NCBI GenBank assembly: GCA_022828595.1
Contig: JAKGHH010000002.1
Location: 74,992,383-75,056,382 of the forward strand
DNA length: 64,000 nucleotides
Direction: 5' to 3'
Source: Nelumbo lutea
Taxonomy: Eukaryota > Streptophyta > Magnoliopsida > Proteales > Nelumbonaceae
Below are positions 1 through 11,700 of this stretch, in pieces; positions within the stretch are counted from its first letter, which is position 1, and every line of letters starts with the position of its first letter. A program made the translations under genes and the position numbers. Under the pieces are notes generated by a model. It was given only the letters and a program-made list of their open reading frames with translations, did not search any database and was not told where the DNA came from.

Positions 1-37
1 TCAGCAAGCCATTAGAAGTTCTCAGTGGAAAGAAGCT

Positions 38-745
38 ATGGATGCCAAAATTCAAGCCCTCCACGAGAATGATACTTGGGATCTTGTGCCATCTCCTCCA
101 GATGCTTCTATTGTTGGAAGTCGTTGGGTCTATACGATCAAACTGAAGTCAAATGATTCCCTTGATCGATATAAGGCCCGGTTAGTTTCCCAAGGATACA
201 GTCAGGAATATGCGATTGATTATGAAGAAACATTTGCCCCGGTTGCTAAGATCACCACAGTTCGAACTCTTATGGCCATATCTGATGTTTATTCCTGGAC
301 TATTTACTAATTAGATGTGAAGAATGCTTTTCTTCATGGAGAACTAAAGGAGACAGTCTACATGAAACCTCCGCCAGGATATTGCAGTGATTCTTCACGT
401 GTCTGTCGCTTGAAGAAGTCTTTATATGGTCTAAAGCAAGTACCTAGGGCTTGGTTTAAGAGCTTCTGGGGTGTTGTTGCAGCTGGGTATAATCAGAGTT
501 CCTTTGAGTACTCCCTCTTTGTTAAGAGAAGACCCCAGGGTATCACTATTCTCCTATTGTATGTTGATGACATGCTTCTAACGGGGGATGATCATGACAG
601 CATTTGTGAGCTGATGTCCTTACTTCATAACTCATTTCACATGAAGGATCCGGGTCCTCTCACTTCTTGGGTTTGGAGGTTCATCGTAGCAGTTGAGGGT
701 ATTTTATTTCTCAACAAAAATACGCCTCCAATCTCGTCAAACTAG
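38..745 (+). pseudogene. copia reverse transcriptase, broken
   Basis: Two same-frame pieces (38-310 and 317-745) separated by one stop: the first has SRWVYTIKLKSNDSLDRYKA-like fingers sequence, the second the palm motif YVDD at about 558-570. Downstream of residue 120 of the second piece the frame is lost. Not coding. Confidence 0.85.
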
Positions 746-837
746 CTGGAATCACTGATGAGAAATATGTTCATACCCCCCTGGAGCTGAATGTCAAGCT
801 ATCTAAATCCGAAGGCCTCATCCTTCCTGATGCTACC

Positions 838-1501
838 TTGTATCGTCAGCTTGTTGGCTCTTTGATCTATCTTACTATGACCAAGCCTGATATTTCACAT
901 GTTGTTCAGGTCGTCAGTCAATTTGTCTCTGCCCCACGACAACCTCATATGGCTTTTGTTCGTTGCAACATCTGTTATGTTAGAGACAACCTTTCAAAGA
1001 CTATTTTTCTCTTCCTCATCATCCATACAATTAAGGGTTTAGGCTGATGTTAATTAGGCTGATTGCCCTAACACTCATCGATCCACTACTAGGTGGTGCG
1101 TTTTCATGGGTGACTCTCTCATCTCCTGGAAGTGCAAGAAACAACAAACTATCTCTAAGACTTCTACTGAAGCTAAGTATAGAGCTATGTCTTCTGCATG
1201 TAGCGAGATTGTTTGGCTGAAGTCCCTTTTCATGGATCTTGGTAATTCTCCTCCTACTCCTATCCCTCTGTATGCTGACAACACCAATGCTATCAAGATT
1301 GCATCTAATTCAATCTTTCATGAGAGGACTAAACATATCGAGGTGGATAGTAACTTTATTAGAGACCTCCTTGTTGTAGGCTCTATATCTCTTCCTCGTG
1401 TAGCCTCTCACATGCAGATTGCCAACATCTTCACCAAGGCCATGACTAAAGGTTGGCATCTCATTCTTGTGGGCAAACTGATGCTGATGTCTACGCATTA
1501 G
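838..1501 (+). pseudogene. copia RT connection and RNase H, broken
   Basis: 838-1047 encodes YRQLVGSLIYLTMTKPDIS, the usual stretch between RT and RNase H; 1106-1501 encodes the C-terminal half of RNase H through the last pol residues. The central part carrying the first catalytic aspartate is degraded around 960-1100. Confidence 0.8.
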
Positions 1502-1513
1502 TTTGAGGAGGAG

Positions 1514-1949
1514 TGTGAAGATATATCTTGATGTACACAATTAGAGTAGTCCTTGTTGTACAATACTGAATTCTTATTATTTTATTTGTTCTTTTTATCT
1601 TTCGGCCCAGTAAGGGCATTCTTATAACTGTACATATCTTTTATCTCTTAAATATAAAAGACTCTTTGGGGTGGGGGTTGACCATACTTGACACCCCTAA
1701 ATCTGTTTTCTTCTTGCTCTCAATTCAGTGTGAAGGTATATCTTGATGTACACAATTAGAGTAGTCCTTGTTGTACAATACTGAATTCTTATTATTTTAT
1801 TTGTTCTTTTTATCTTTCGGCCCTGTAAGGGCATTCTTATAACTGTACATATCTTTTATCTCTTAAATATAAAAGACTCTTTGGGGTGGGGGTTGTCCAT
1901 TCTTGACACCCCTAAATCTGTTTTCTTCTTGCTCTCAATTCAGTTCACA
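1514..1949 (+). repeat. tandemly doubled 3' LTR
   Basis: Two direct copies of LTR sequence: 1514-1728 and 1729-1949, period 215 bp, differing at a few positions (for example GGTTGACCATAC against GGTTGTCCATTC). The second ends TTCACA, the inverted counterpart of the TGTGAA start; the first lacks those last 6 bp and runs straight into the next TGTGAA. TATA-like AAATATAAAAGA precedes a probable transcription start in each copy. Confidence 0.88.
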
Positions 1950-2529
1950 CATAGATGGTCGAAAAAAAAAAAACAGGAAACAATTTTCTGGGTCAAAGTA
2001 AATCAATTAGGAAGAAACCATTTCCAGTTTGTTCTTCCATCTGAAAAGAAACCGATAAGTTCTTACAAAGCAGTTAGTAATCTTCGGAACATGACTGCAT
2101 ATTAATGGAAAGAACCGGATGGAGAAGTTAGTGAACCACACTAGAGGCAGCAGAATGAATGTTTTGCAAGTTCTTAATTTAGGTAGTGAAGTTTGTGAAT
2201 CAAAACAGTCTGCTGATACAAGTATTTTGTTTGAGAACTGCAGCAGACAACCAAAGTATTCAGTTCCACTCTACTACCATGGTATAGAAAGTTCAAAACT
2301 CATACAGTATATACAATTGATAATTTAGTAGTAGTATAAACAGAACAAAAAATCAAGCCATTCATTTTTTAAGCATGTGGACATCCACCAAGATTTATTA
2401 TACAGTGCTTATCCAAAAACAGTTTTCATTACTTCAGTGCCAAATTATCTTCTAGATATATACAGAACCTAACATAGTTTTAGCCTAAAACTAAAGTGCT
2501 ACGAAAAATCAAGGGTTAATAATACAAAC
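1950..2529 (-). other. VPS13 intron 25 (right part)
   Basis: Sequence between the copia LTR and exon 25. Several short open frames occur on both strands but none resembles a known protein. I see only host intron here. Confidence 0.6.
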
Positions 2530-2714
2530 TCGTTGCTCATTGAATTTCGTGGAAGAACAATTATCGGAGTGTCCAGTGAGAGGTCCATCTTTAATGCAGC
2601 TGCTCCATCTATCTCAGATTTCTGAATCAACCACTCAAAGCCCCCAACTTTATCAACAAGCTTAATTACTTCTTCAGTGTGGGAACTGGAAAGTTCCATG
2701 AAGTATGCAGTTAT
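2530..2714 (-). CDS. VPS13: VPS13 exon 25 (last in window)
   Basis: Encodes [42 protein letters not shown] sequence and PRNSMSN. I place the donor at GTTTGT after AACGA (phase 2) because the open frame soon runs into a stop past the point where family similarity ends; the exact 3' border is the least certain of the set. The next exon lies left of the window. Confidence 0.88.
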
Positions 2715-5700
2715 CTGCAGAGGCATGTCTTTGTAATTGTCAGAAGAATTAGAGAAAAAAAGGCATGAAGAAATACATAATAAAGTCAAAAGAAAAGAAA
2801 ACACATCAGATAATGATCACGAATCACTTCAAAAACAAGAAAAGGCATTGCCGATCAAAGATAACATGAATATCAGAATGAGCATTTCAATCAATGATAA
2901 GGATAACAACAACTGTCCCAAAATGCTACAATCTTTCAGATGGCATTACCTCTTGAACAAATCGATAAAGGATGACAATGCGTACTGCAGAAAGACGACC
3001 GCATAAGCTATAATCATACCCTTCATAATCATCATCTTCAGCACTGTATGATTTAAATATATACTAAAAAAAGGAAAAAAGAAAGAGAAAAAAAAAGGTC
3101 ATCCAAGCAGGATTGAAATAAGAAGAGCAGAAAAGTTAATCAAGTCATTAGTTTGATACAAGAGACATATCATTAGTTATTCAAGAAAAAGAAACAGTGG
3201 TACCTTAATAAGGGATTCTGTACCCTGATTACGTATATCACAAAGCCAACCCCAACAGTGGTCTGGTCCAAGAGACATATCACACAGCCTGAAATTCCCC
3301 AGTGTGCCCTCTATAGAAAGAGAGCCTGGGTGAACCTTGGAGAAGGAATTGGGTCAAATAATACAATTAGAGCAAGACAAAGATCAAAAAAGCAATGATT
3401 TTCTAATCACAAATGAAAACATACAAGAAAAAAAAAATGAATGCATATCATGTGTATAAAAATGATGTGATTCAAGCAAAATGACAACCAGTATTCTCAA
3501 ACCCCAGATCAGAAGATGACTGTTACAAGATCTGCTTCCATGAAGGAACAAGTGGACAAAATTGAGGTGGAGATGCACAAGTTTACTAGAAATCTCAAAG
3601 ATATCAAAGAAACTCAGTCTGCAGTTCTAACTCAATCTGAAAAGATGACTCTGAGGACCCCCCAACAAGCAAGAATGTAAAGATTGCTGATGAGTCTTTT
3701 CGAAAGGATGTCAAACCTAACAATAAATTTTGAGAAAAATTGTGTAGCAGGGGTCAGCATGGAGGACAGAAAGAGAAACTCTAGCTAGGATCATTGGATC
3801 TTGGATATGCAATATTTGAGGCTGCCATTGGGGGTAAATCCTGAGTGATCTGTTTAGGAACTTAGTGTTAGAGAAATTAGGAAATTGAGACTTGGAAGAT
3901 CAATTACAAATCCCTAGGCATAGAATAACTTTGATGAAGTCAACCCTCGCTACTCTCCCTGAATAATATTTGTTTTTTTTGGTAATAAAATAAAACTTAT
4001 AAAAATGAAAAAATAAATTGCAAAGGACAAAAGAAAAAACAAAACTTCAAAACCCACATAAGCAATCCAACCCGACCGAGCCTCCACAAAAAACAGAAGA
4101 ACCTAGAAGCTCAAAAATTCATCACAAAATAAACCACACAACAGCAAAAACTCAATGCTGGACAGAAGTTTACATGGTCCAACCTACAGGCTAACCCAAT
4201 CTGCTCAAAACTTGATAGATTCCTATTCACAGTGGACTAGGAGCATCATTTTGTTTTAGTAATTTGGTGTCAAAAGCTTTATCTAGAGTTACTTCAATCA
4301 TTGGCCTATCTCTCTATCTATGAAGGACTTGAGAGGAAGGGGTTCAGCTCCATTTCTATTTGAGAATATGTGGCTTTGTCACCTTGGTTTTAAGGAGAAA
4401 ATTAAGGAATGGTAGGAAGAAAGCAATCCAAGGGTTAATTGAGAGGGGTTGAGGTTCCATCTAAAATAATTAAAGGACTTGAAAGTTAAAATAAAAGAGT
4501 GGAATTTTCAACAGTTTGGTGGAAGATCACAAGGTTTGGTTGGAAAGGAATTTTGACTTAAAAGAAGTAAAGGAGGCAGTTTTCTCGATGGATAGAGCTA
4601 AAGCACCTGGGTCGGATGGGTTTACAACGTCTTCCTACCACAATTGCTGGGATTTTTTAAAAGAAAATTTATTGAGAGTCTTCAATGAATTTTTTAGAAC
4701 AGGGATGATAAATCCTTGACTAAATTCCACTTTTATTGCTTTGATCCCGAAGAAGTTCGAGGCGCAAACCACCCAAGAGAGTTTGGACCCATCAGCCTAG
4801 TTAATAGATTGTATACAATCATTGCAAAGGTAGTGCTCGAAGAATAGGATATGTGCTTCCTTTTATCATCTCTCCAAATCAAGGAGCTTTTGTAAAGGAC
4901 AAACAGATTATCGATCAGATCTTAATTTTGAATGAGAGCGTTAAGGATTCAAAAGGAAAAGAAAGAAGGGAATAGTTTGCAAACTTGATTTGGAGAAGGA
5001 CTATGAATTGGTGAACTGGTCTTTTTATTGGAAGTAATGGAAAATTTTGGATTTTGGGGAGAAATGGAGCAAATGGATTCGAGGTTGTATAAAAAGTTGA
5101 CACTATTCAATATTGGTGAATGGGATGTAGTTAATCAATTTCCAGCTATTAGAGGGATTAGACAGGATGACCCTCTCTCCCCCTTTCTTTTTACCTTGGT
5201 AGGTAATATTTGGGACATTAATCCAAAAAGCAGATTCAGTGGAGATTGGGAAGGGATAGAGTGCCTATCACCCATCAGCATCAGCAATTTGTTAATGACA
5301 CAATATTATTATGTGAAGGAGGTGATCCTAGTTGGGTGAGACTATGAAGTTAGCATTTCAACTCATATGACAAATGTCAAATTTGAAAATCAATTTTAAC
5401 AAGGGTTGTGTAATGGGAGTGAATATCAATGAAATGGTGATGTCAAAGTGTGTAGCTATCTTCAGTTGTGAAGTATCACAATGGCCTATGAATTACTTGG
5501 GCCTACCCTATGGAGACAATCAGAGAAATGGTAATTTGTGGAACCTAGTGGTCGATAAAGCTACAATGAGATTAGCTTCTTCAAAGAGGAATTACCTATC
5601 TATGGGAGGGACCATAGCCTTAATTAAATTGACTTTGAAGTAATCACTACAAGGGTAATAGTAATACAATGGTTGAAGCTTTGAAGTTATTCGAAGACAT

Positions 5701-8700
5701 TTCCACATCAGATCTGCTGAACAATTGTAAGAAAGTGGCTTCTTCAGCTCCTAACAGGAATGTTCTAGATCTTGATTTCATAAAGCTGAACTTTGATGGT
5801 AGCAGTGAAGGAAATCCCAGCCCATCAGGCATTGGAGGATCTTTAGGAATGAGGAGGGTGAGACTATTGCTACGTTTTCAGGCCCAACTGGGGAAGGAGA
5901 TTTTCTCCAAGCTGAAATTGTGGCCATCTTGGAAGGTGTCAAAAAGGCTAAGGAGCTCAAACTGAAGCTTTGATACCAAATTTGATGGGATCTGGACACC
6001 ACAGGAGTTGCTTCAAGGGAACCCTTCCTCCTAAATTGAAAATAGAGTAAAAGATAAGAAAATAGGAGAAGAAGAAGAGAGAATTTTAGAGGGAACCAAC
6101 CCAATGACCAGCTTTTCATTCAAATTCCCATAATTCACCAAGCTTCAATATATGGGCATAATGTGATAAGGCTATTACATATTTCATTTTAAACTCCTTG
6201 TGTAGGTTGTCCAATGAATGTCTTCTTTCTGTTCTGTTTTCTTCATTTTTCAACGTCTCCCAAAATAACAACCTTGGTAACGAAGAAAACAACACTGAAA
6301 AGAGATACCCAAGTAGTCTTTATTCTTGTTAGGAGATCATGAAGTGGAAAAGTCATGATACCAGCCAAAGCGAAAGCAAAAATGCTGTTTAAGTGCATGA
6401 TCACCATCTGGTGCAACATAATTCACAGAAAAACAAGATAAGTCAAGCAAGTGAAATATAGAAAAGCCAACACACCTTCACATCAAACAAAAAACTCTCT
6501 TGGACAAGCATGGCAAGCTGAGAACCATCCTCCTTATTCAGAAATACGCAGACACTACCAACATCCATGCTCAAATTAAAAACTATACGGCTTTTACCAT
6601 AGCCCAGCAAACCCCTAACAAAAGAACGCCCATTTTCTTCCGTCTTTTCTCTGATCTGAGAAGATTCAACTACAGGATCACTATTCTCATTTTTGCTGCC
6701 TACCCCAGAATTTGCTGAGCTCAGATCCAAACCAAACTCAATTAAAGCAACAAGAGTAGGTCTATTGCAAAACAATTCCAACTTAGACATGTGAATTTTC
6801 ATCTGGAAAAACAAACTAACAAATTTAGCAAATAAAGTTAGAAGTAAAAGAAAAAAGACAGGTTAGAATTACGAATAATCAAGGATCCAAATAAAATTAA
6901 GATCCACGATGCTGTCATGTTCATTACCTGTGAATCAATACCATCATAAAAGGGAGAGCTAAGACTCTTTGATGAAAAGATAAAAGCAACAAAATGAGAA
7001 GTATCATTCTCCGGTGCCTCATAAAACAACTCAGAAGCAATACCCTTCCATTGTGTTGAATCACTATCAGGAGTAAAATCTTCAGTAGAAACAAATCCAA
7101 CATAATGATCACTTATATCTGAAGATTCATGCTTTAAACCTTCATGAATATCAGTAATTTGTGAGTAAAAACCGGTATCAGGATTACTCATTAAATCAGG
7201 CAGAGCATCTGTAAAACTTTCATCATCCTCCGGAAACATCATCGATAACCCTTTCACATTAGGATCTAAATCACCAAGTGAAGTGGATACATCATCACCA
7301 CTGAGCACAGAACAGGCTAAATACTGTGTAGACATCGAAAGACGACCTTGAAGCTCATCCTTAATTTTAAGAGAATGCAGTTTCATGTTGACAGTCAGCT
7401 CATCCTGTGAATGAACAAGATACACCTGCAATAAAATACTGACACACATATAACCCCATCCAAGGTATAATAATTGGATTCAGAATGCGCAGATCATGGC
7501 ATGTCTCTGGAACAGTATGGAACCTCATATTAGTGTGAAATTGATGTTCTTTGTTACTGTGAAAGAAATTAGGAAACATGCCAAACAGCTGTATTCTAGA
7601 CAGGATAATGTTAACTAGAATATATCAATTATACCAGGAATATTTTCAGCTACAACAAGGTGATAAGAGTGTGGAGCAGTACTATGCTAGTTTAAGGAGT
7701 TTGCGCAATGAGTTGGATTCATACCAGCCCCTTTTGATTGATCTCAAAGTACAGAAACAACAAAGAGATCATTTAGATGTGGCAAGATTTTTTTTTCTAG
7801 ATTGAGGATTGAATTTGAATAGGAGTGTGCCCAGATTTTAGGTAGCAGTGATATACCCACACTATCAGAAGTTTTCTCCAGAGTCATAAGGGTTACGATC
7901 CCACATACCAGAGGTGGTAGAGGTGGCTCTCGTGGTAGAAGCAACTATCCCAGAGGGGGTAACCATGGCATGAGAGGAGGTTGTGGTGGTTGTAGAGATG
8001 GGAATGTTAGAGTTCATGGTGTTGGTGTTGGTGATCGAGGAATGGTCAAAGAATGCAGCTATTGTGGTTGGGAAGGACAAACTGATACCGTGAACTATTG
8101 TTATTGTTAGTGTCGAGTATGTAGGGGTATTTCAGTCTTTATACTTATGTTGAGGTTGCTGATCTGTAATATTATATTATAGCTAGTGTCCCTCACTTAA
8201 GTAAGGGCACATGTGTCTTTTAGATTATGTTAGTAATATAAAACATGTCTGGCCGAATGGGAGAGGTTCTCTCATTCGAACCAGACTTTTCTTCTCTCCT
8301 TTTCTCCTCTTTTCTCTCTCTCTTTCTTTCTTCTTTCTTCTCTCTTCTTGGCTGTTATCAGACTAACAGAACTCAAGGGCAGGCCGAATCATAATATGGT
8401 ATCAGAGCTCAACTAAGCAACTCGGATCTGCCCAGATTTTTGTTTTCTGTGCACTCAGTCTAGGGTTTTCTCTTGATTTCTCTGCCATCAATTGGAGATA
8501 AGGGAAAGGGATGAAAAGGAGTGGTTGCCCTCTTCCCTTGGAGGTCTCTATGCCTTCAGTTGTACTGTTCATGGTCGGTTGCTGTAGTTTCTAAGAAGCC
8601 CTCCCCTAATTGATGAAGAGAAGAGGGCTGATTCGTGTGGTGTAGTGGGTGTCTTGTGTGATCTGATTTCTTTTTCTGTGGTTTGTTTTTCGGGTGATGA

Positions 8701-11700
8701 GGTAAGAGATTTCTATACAGATTTTTGTTATGAATCAAATAGGAAGTATGTTTCAGATCGTATGGTGGGATTTCAGATTGTAGTGTGCTAGGGTTTATGC
8801 TGTTTTTTAGTGTGATTCGAAGGGGGAGTGGTCCTCATATAGTGTGGTGAGATTTCAGGTAGTCGTAGGGTAGGGTTTGTGGTGTAAAGAGTGTAATCTT
8901 CAGCAATAACAAGTGTTGAAACCAGTGTGACCAGTGTGATCAAGTAGTGTGCAGTGTACCGAATTCAGTAATAACAGAATTCAGCAATGGGAGATATCAG
9001 TGATAGCAAATCTAATGTGATGATACCTACTGACTACCTGAATGTTCAAATGACCTCCATTAAACTGAATGGAGAGAATTATGTACCTTGGGCTAAATCT
9101 ATAAAAGTCTTTCTTAAAGCAAAGAAGAAGGTGAAACACATAAGGGAGGAAAAACCCTCCACTGATTCTCATGAGTATGATGATTGGGAACAAGAGGATG
9201 CACAGATTATCACGTGGTTATGAAATAGTATGGAACCCAAGATTAGTGTAAATTTCAAGTTTCTTGACACCGCCAAAGATGTGTGGGACCATGCTAAGAA
9301 GTTGTATTCTGGTCAAAACAATACAACTAGAGTATATCAGTTGTATCAAGAATACTTTAATTTGCAACAGGGCAATCAAAGTCTTGAGGAGTACCATGCT
9401 AATATGAGAAACATTCGTAATGAGTTGAACGTTTATCACCCCCTCACTTCTCATGTCAAAATTCAGCAACAACAGAGAGAACAACTTGATGTGACTCAAT
9501 TTTTGGTGGGGCTGAAATCTGAGTATGAACCAGTGCGGGCTCAGATACTAGGAGGGTCAGCTCTCCCTTCCTTAGAAGAGGTGTTTGCTCGACTTCGGAG
9601 GACTTCCATTGGATCTACTAAGAACTCTAATGTTTCTGATAGATCAGCCTATGCAATATCAAGGGGCCGTGATGTTAGAAGCGGAGCTCGGGGAGCTCAG
9701 TTTGGCCGTAATGGTAGCAGTGGTCTAGTATATGGCCAAAGTGGTGGTGGTGGACCTACATATAACCGTGGTGGCGGTCGTACTAGAGGTAGAGATTTGG
9801 GGGGAGCCTGTGGCAAAGGATGTGGCTCGGGTCCGAGGAGATGTACTCATTGTGGTATGGATGGACATACCATTAATTATTGCCATGACTTGCATGGTCC
9901 ACCCTCAACTTGGGCCAATCATGCCATGACTAGTGACACCAATTTCAGACAGAAGAGTCATTCAGTTGATCAAATGCCTCCTACATCCACAGATGTTCCC
10001 GGGAAGGAGATGGTGAGTGTTCCCCGTGATGAGTATGAGAGGTTTTCCCAATCCACATCTCAGCAGAACACGACTACTTTCGCACACTCGGGTATGGCTC
10101 GTTTGGCTCTGGAGCCTCTGATCACATGACTGAAACTCCAGGTGTGTTTTCTTCCCTCTGGAGCCTCTGATCACATGACTGAAACTCCAGGTGTGTTTTC
10201 TTCCCTCTCTCATTGCTCAACATCACAATCTGTTACCCTTGCTAATGGTTCAACATCCTCCATTTGTGGTGTTGGCAATGTTAACATGACCCCCTTCCGT
10301 TTAACCTTATGTCTGTTAGTAAGTTGACCAAGTCACTCAATTGCTCTATTACTTTTACCCTTCTTCGTGTATTTTTCAAGATCTCAAGACAGGGATGAAG
10401 ATTGGTGGAGGGCATGAAGCTGGTGCATTGTATTATCTTGACGATAGTAGAAGAACATCAACAGCTCTCCAGTCATCTCTCTCTCCTCTCCAGTGGCACT
10501 ATTGATTTGGTCATCCTTCGCTGAAAGTTTTGAAGTCTTTGGTTCCTTCGTTGAGTCAACTTTCTGTTTTAGATTGTGAGTCGTGTCAGTTGGGGAAACA
10601 TCATTGTGTTCCCTTCAGTCCTAGGGTTGATAACCGTGTGTCGAGTCCTTTTTCTTTGGTTCATTCAGATGTTTGTGGTCCTTATAAAGTGATGTCATAC
10701 AATGGATATAGATATTTTGTCATTTTTGTTGATGATTATTCAAGGATGACGTGGCTCTATTTAATGAAAGAAAGGAGTGAATTGTTTACCATCTTCCAAA
10801 AATTTTATGCTGAGATTCGCAACCAATTTGGTGTTCACATTAAAATTTTTTGTTCCGATAATGGTCGTGAATATTTCTCTTCATCATTTCAAGAATACTT
10901 GGACCAACATGGCATTATACATCAGACCTCATGTACCTACACCCCACAACAAAATGGGGTGGCTAAGAAAAAGAATCGCCATCTTTTGGAAACAGCTCGA
11001 TCCCTCATGCATCACATGAATGTTCCCAAACTCTTTTGGAGTGATGCGGTGCTTACTTCTTGCTTCTTGATTAATCGGATGCCCACATCTATCCTTGATG
11101 GTCATTCCCCATTCACTACCTTGTTTCCCACCTTGTCTCTATTTCCTCTTTCTCCTCGAGTTTTTGGGTGTGTCTGCTTCATCCATAATCTGGGCCCCGG
11201 GAAGGACAAGTTAGATGCACGATCCATTAAGTGCATCTTCCTTAGTTATTCCCGGACCCAGAAAGGGTATGTGTTATCATCCTAGTTCTCGACGTTCCTT
11301 TGTGTGTTGATGTTACTTTCTTTGAGTCTACTCCATTTTTCTTGGGGTCTGGTGATGCTTCTTCCTCCTCATCACCTCCTCCTCTTCCACTTCCAGTTGC
11401 GGATTTTGTTCCCCTTGTTCCAGCTGTGACCAAGTCCTTGCCTCCAGTGCCACCGCCTATTGAACGGCCACCTATGCATCAAGTGTGTACACATCGCCCA
11501 CATGTACCGGCTGGTACTCCTCCAGCTCCATCAACATCGACAGATCCGGCAGTTGTCTCCACACCAGCCCCAAACCCAGTATCTGATCTTGATCTTCCCA
11601 TTGCCTTGCGGAAAGGTAAACGCACTTGTACCCTTCATCCTATTTCCAATTATGTTTCACTCACTCACCTTTCCGCTTCCCATCGCTAGTTTATCTCTTT

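Larger units (their letters stand above)
1..1949 (+). mobile_element. Ty1/copia element, 3' part (RT, RNase H, doubled 3' LTR)
   Basis: Plus-strand copia pol remnant entering from the left edge: reverse transcriptase at 38-745 with the [11 protein letters not shown] and LLYVDDMLLTGDD motifs, RNase H at about 840-1500 with STEAKYRAMSSACSEIVWLK and [10 protein letters not shown], a polypurine tract at 1505-1513 and then LTR sequence. A stop at 308 splits RT, and frames shift near 745 and 1047. It sits antisense to VPS13 inside the intron after exon 25. Confidence 0.9.

Noticed and set aside
2119..2328. Plus-strand 69-codon open frame in intron 25
   Set aside because: No similarity to any family I know, no splice context, and the composition is that of intron.
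6241..6475. Possible extra VPS13 exon with hydrophobic coding on the minus strand
   Set aside because: Exon 22 ends and exon 23 begins at adjacent positions of the family sequence, so nothing is missing between them.
11242..11433. Minus-strand frames with Gly/Glu-rich sequence
   Set aside because: Shadow of the proline-rich linker between copia integrase and RT on the plus strand.
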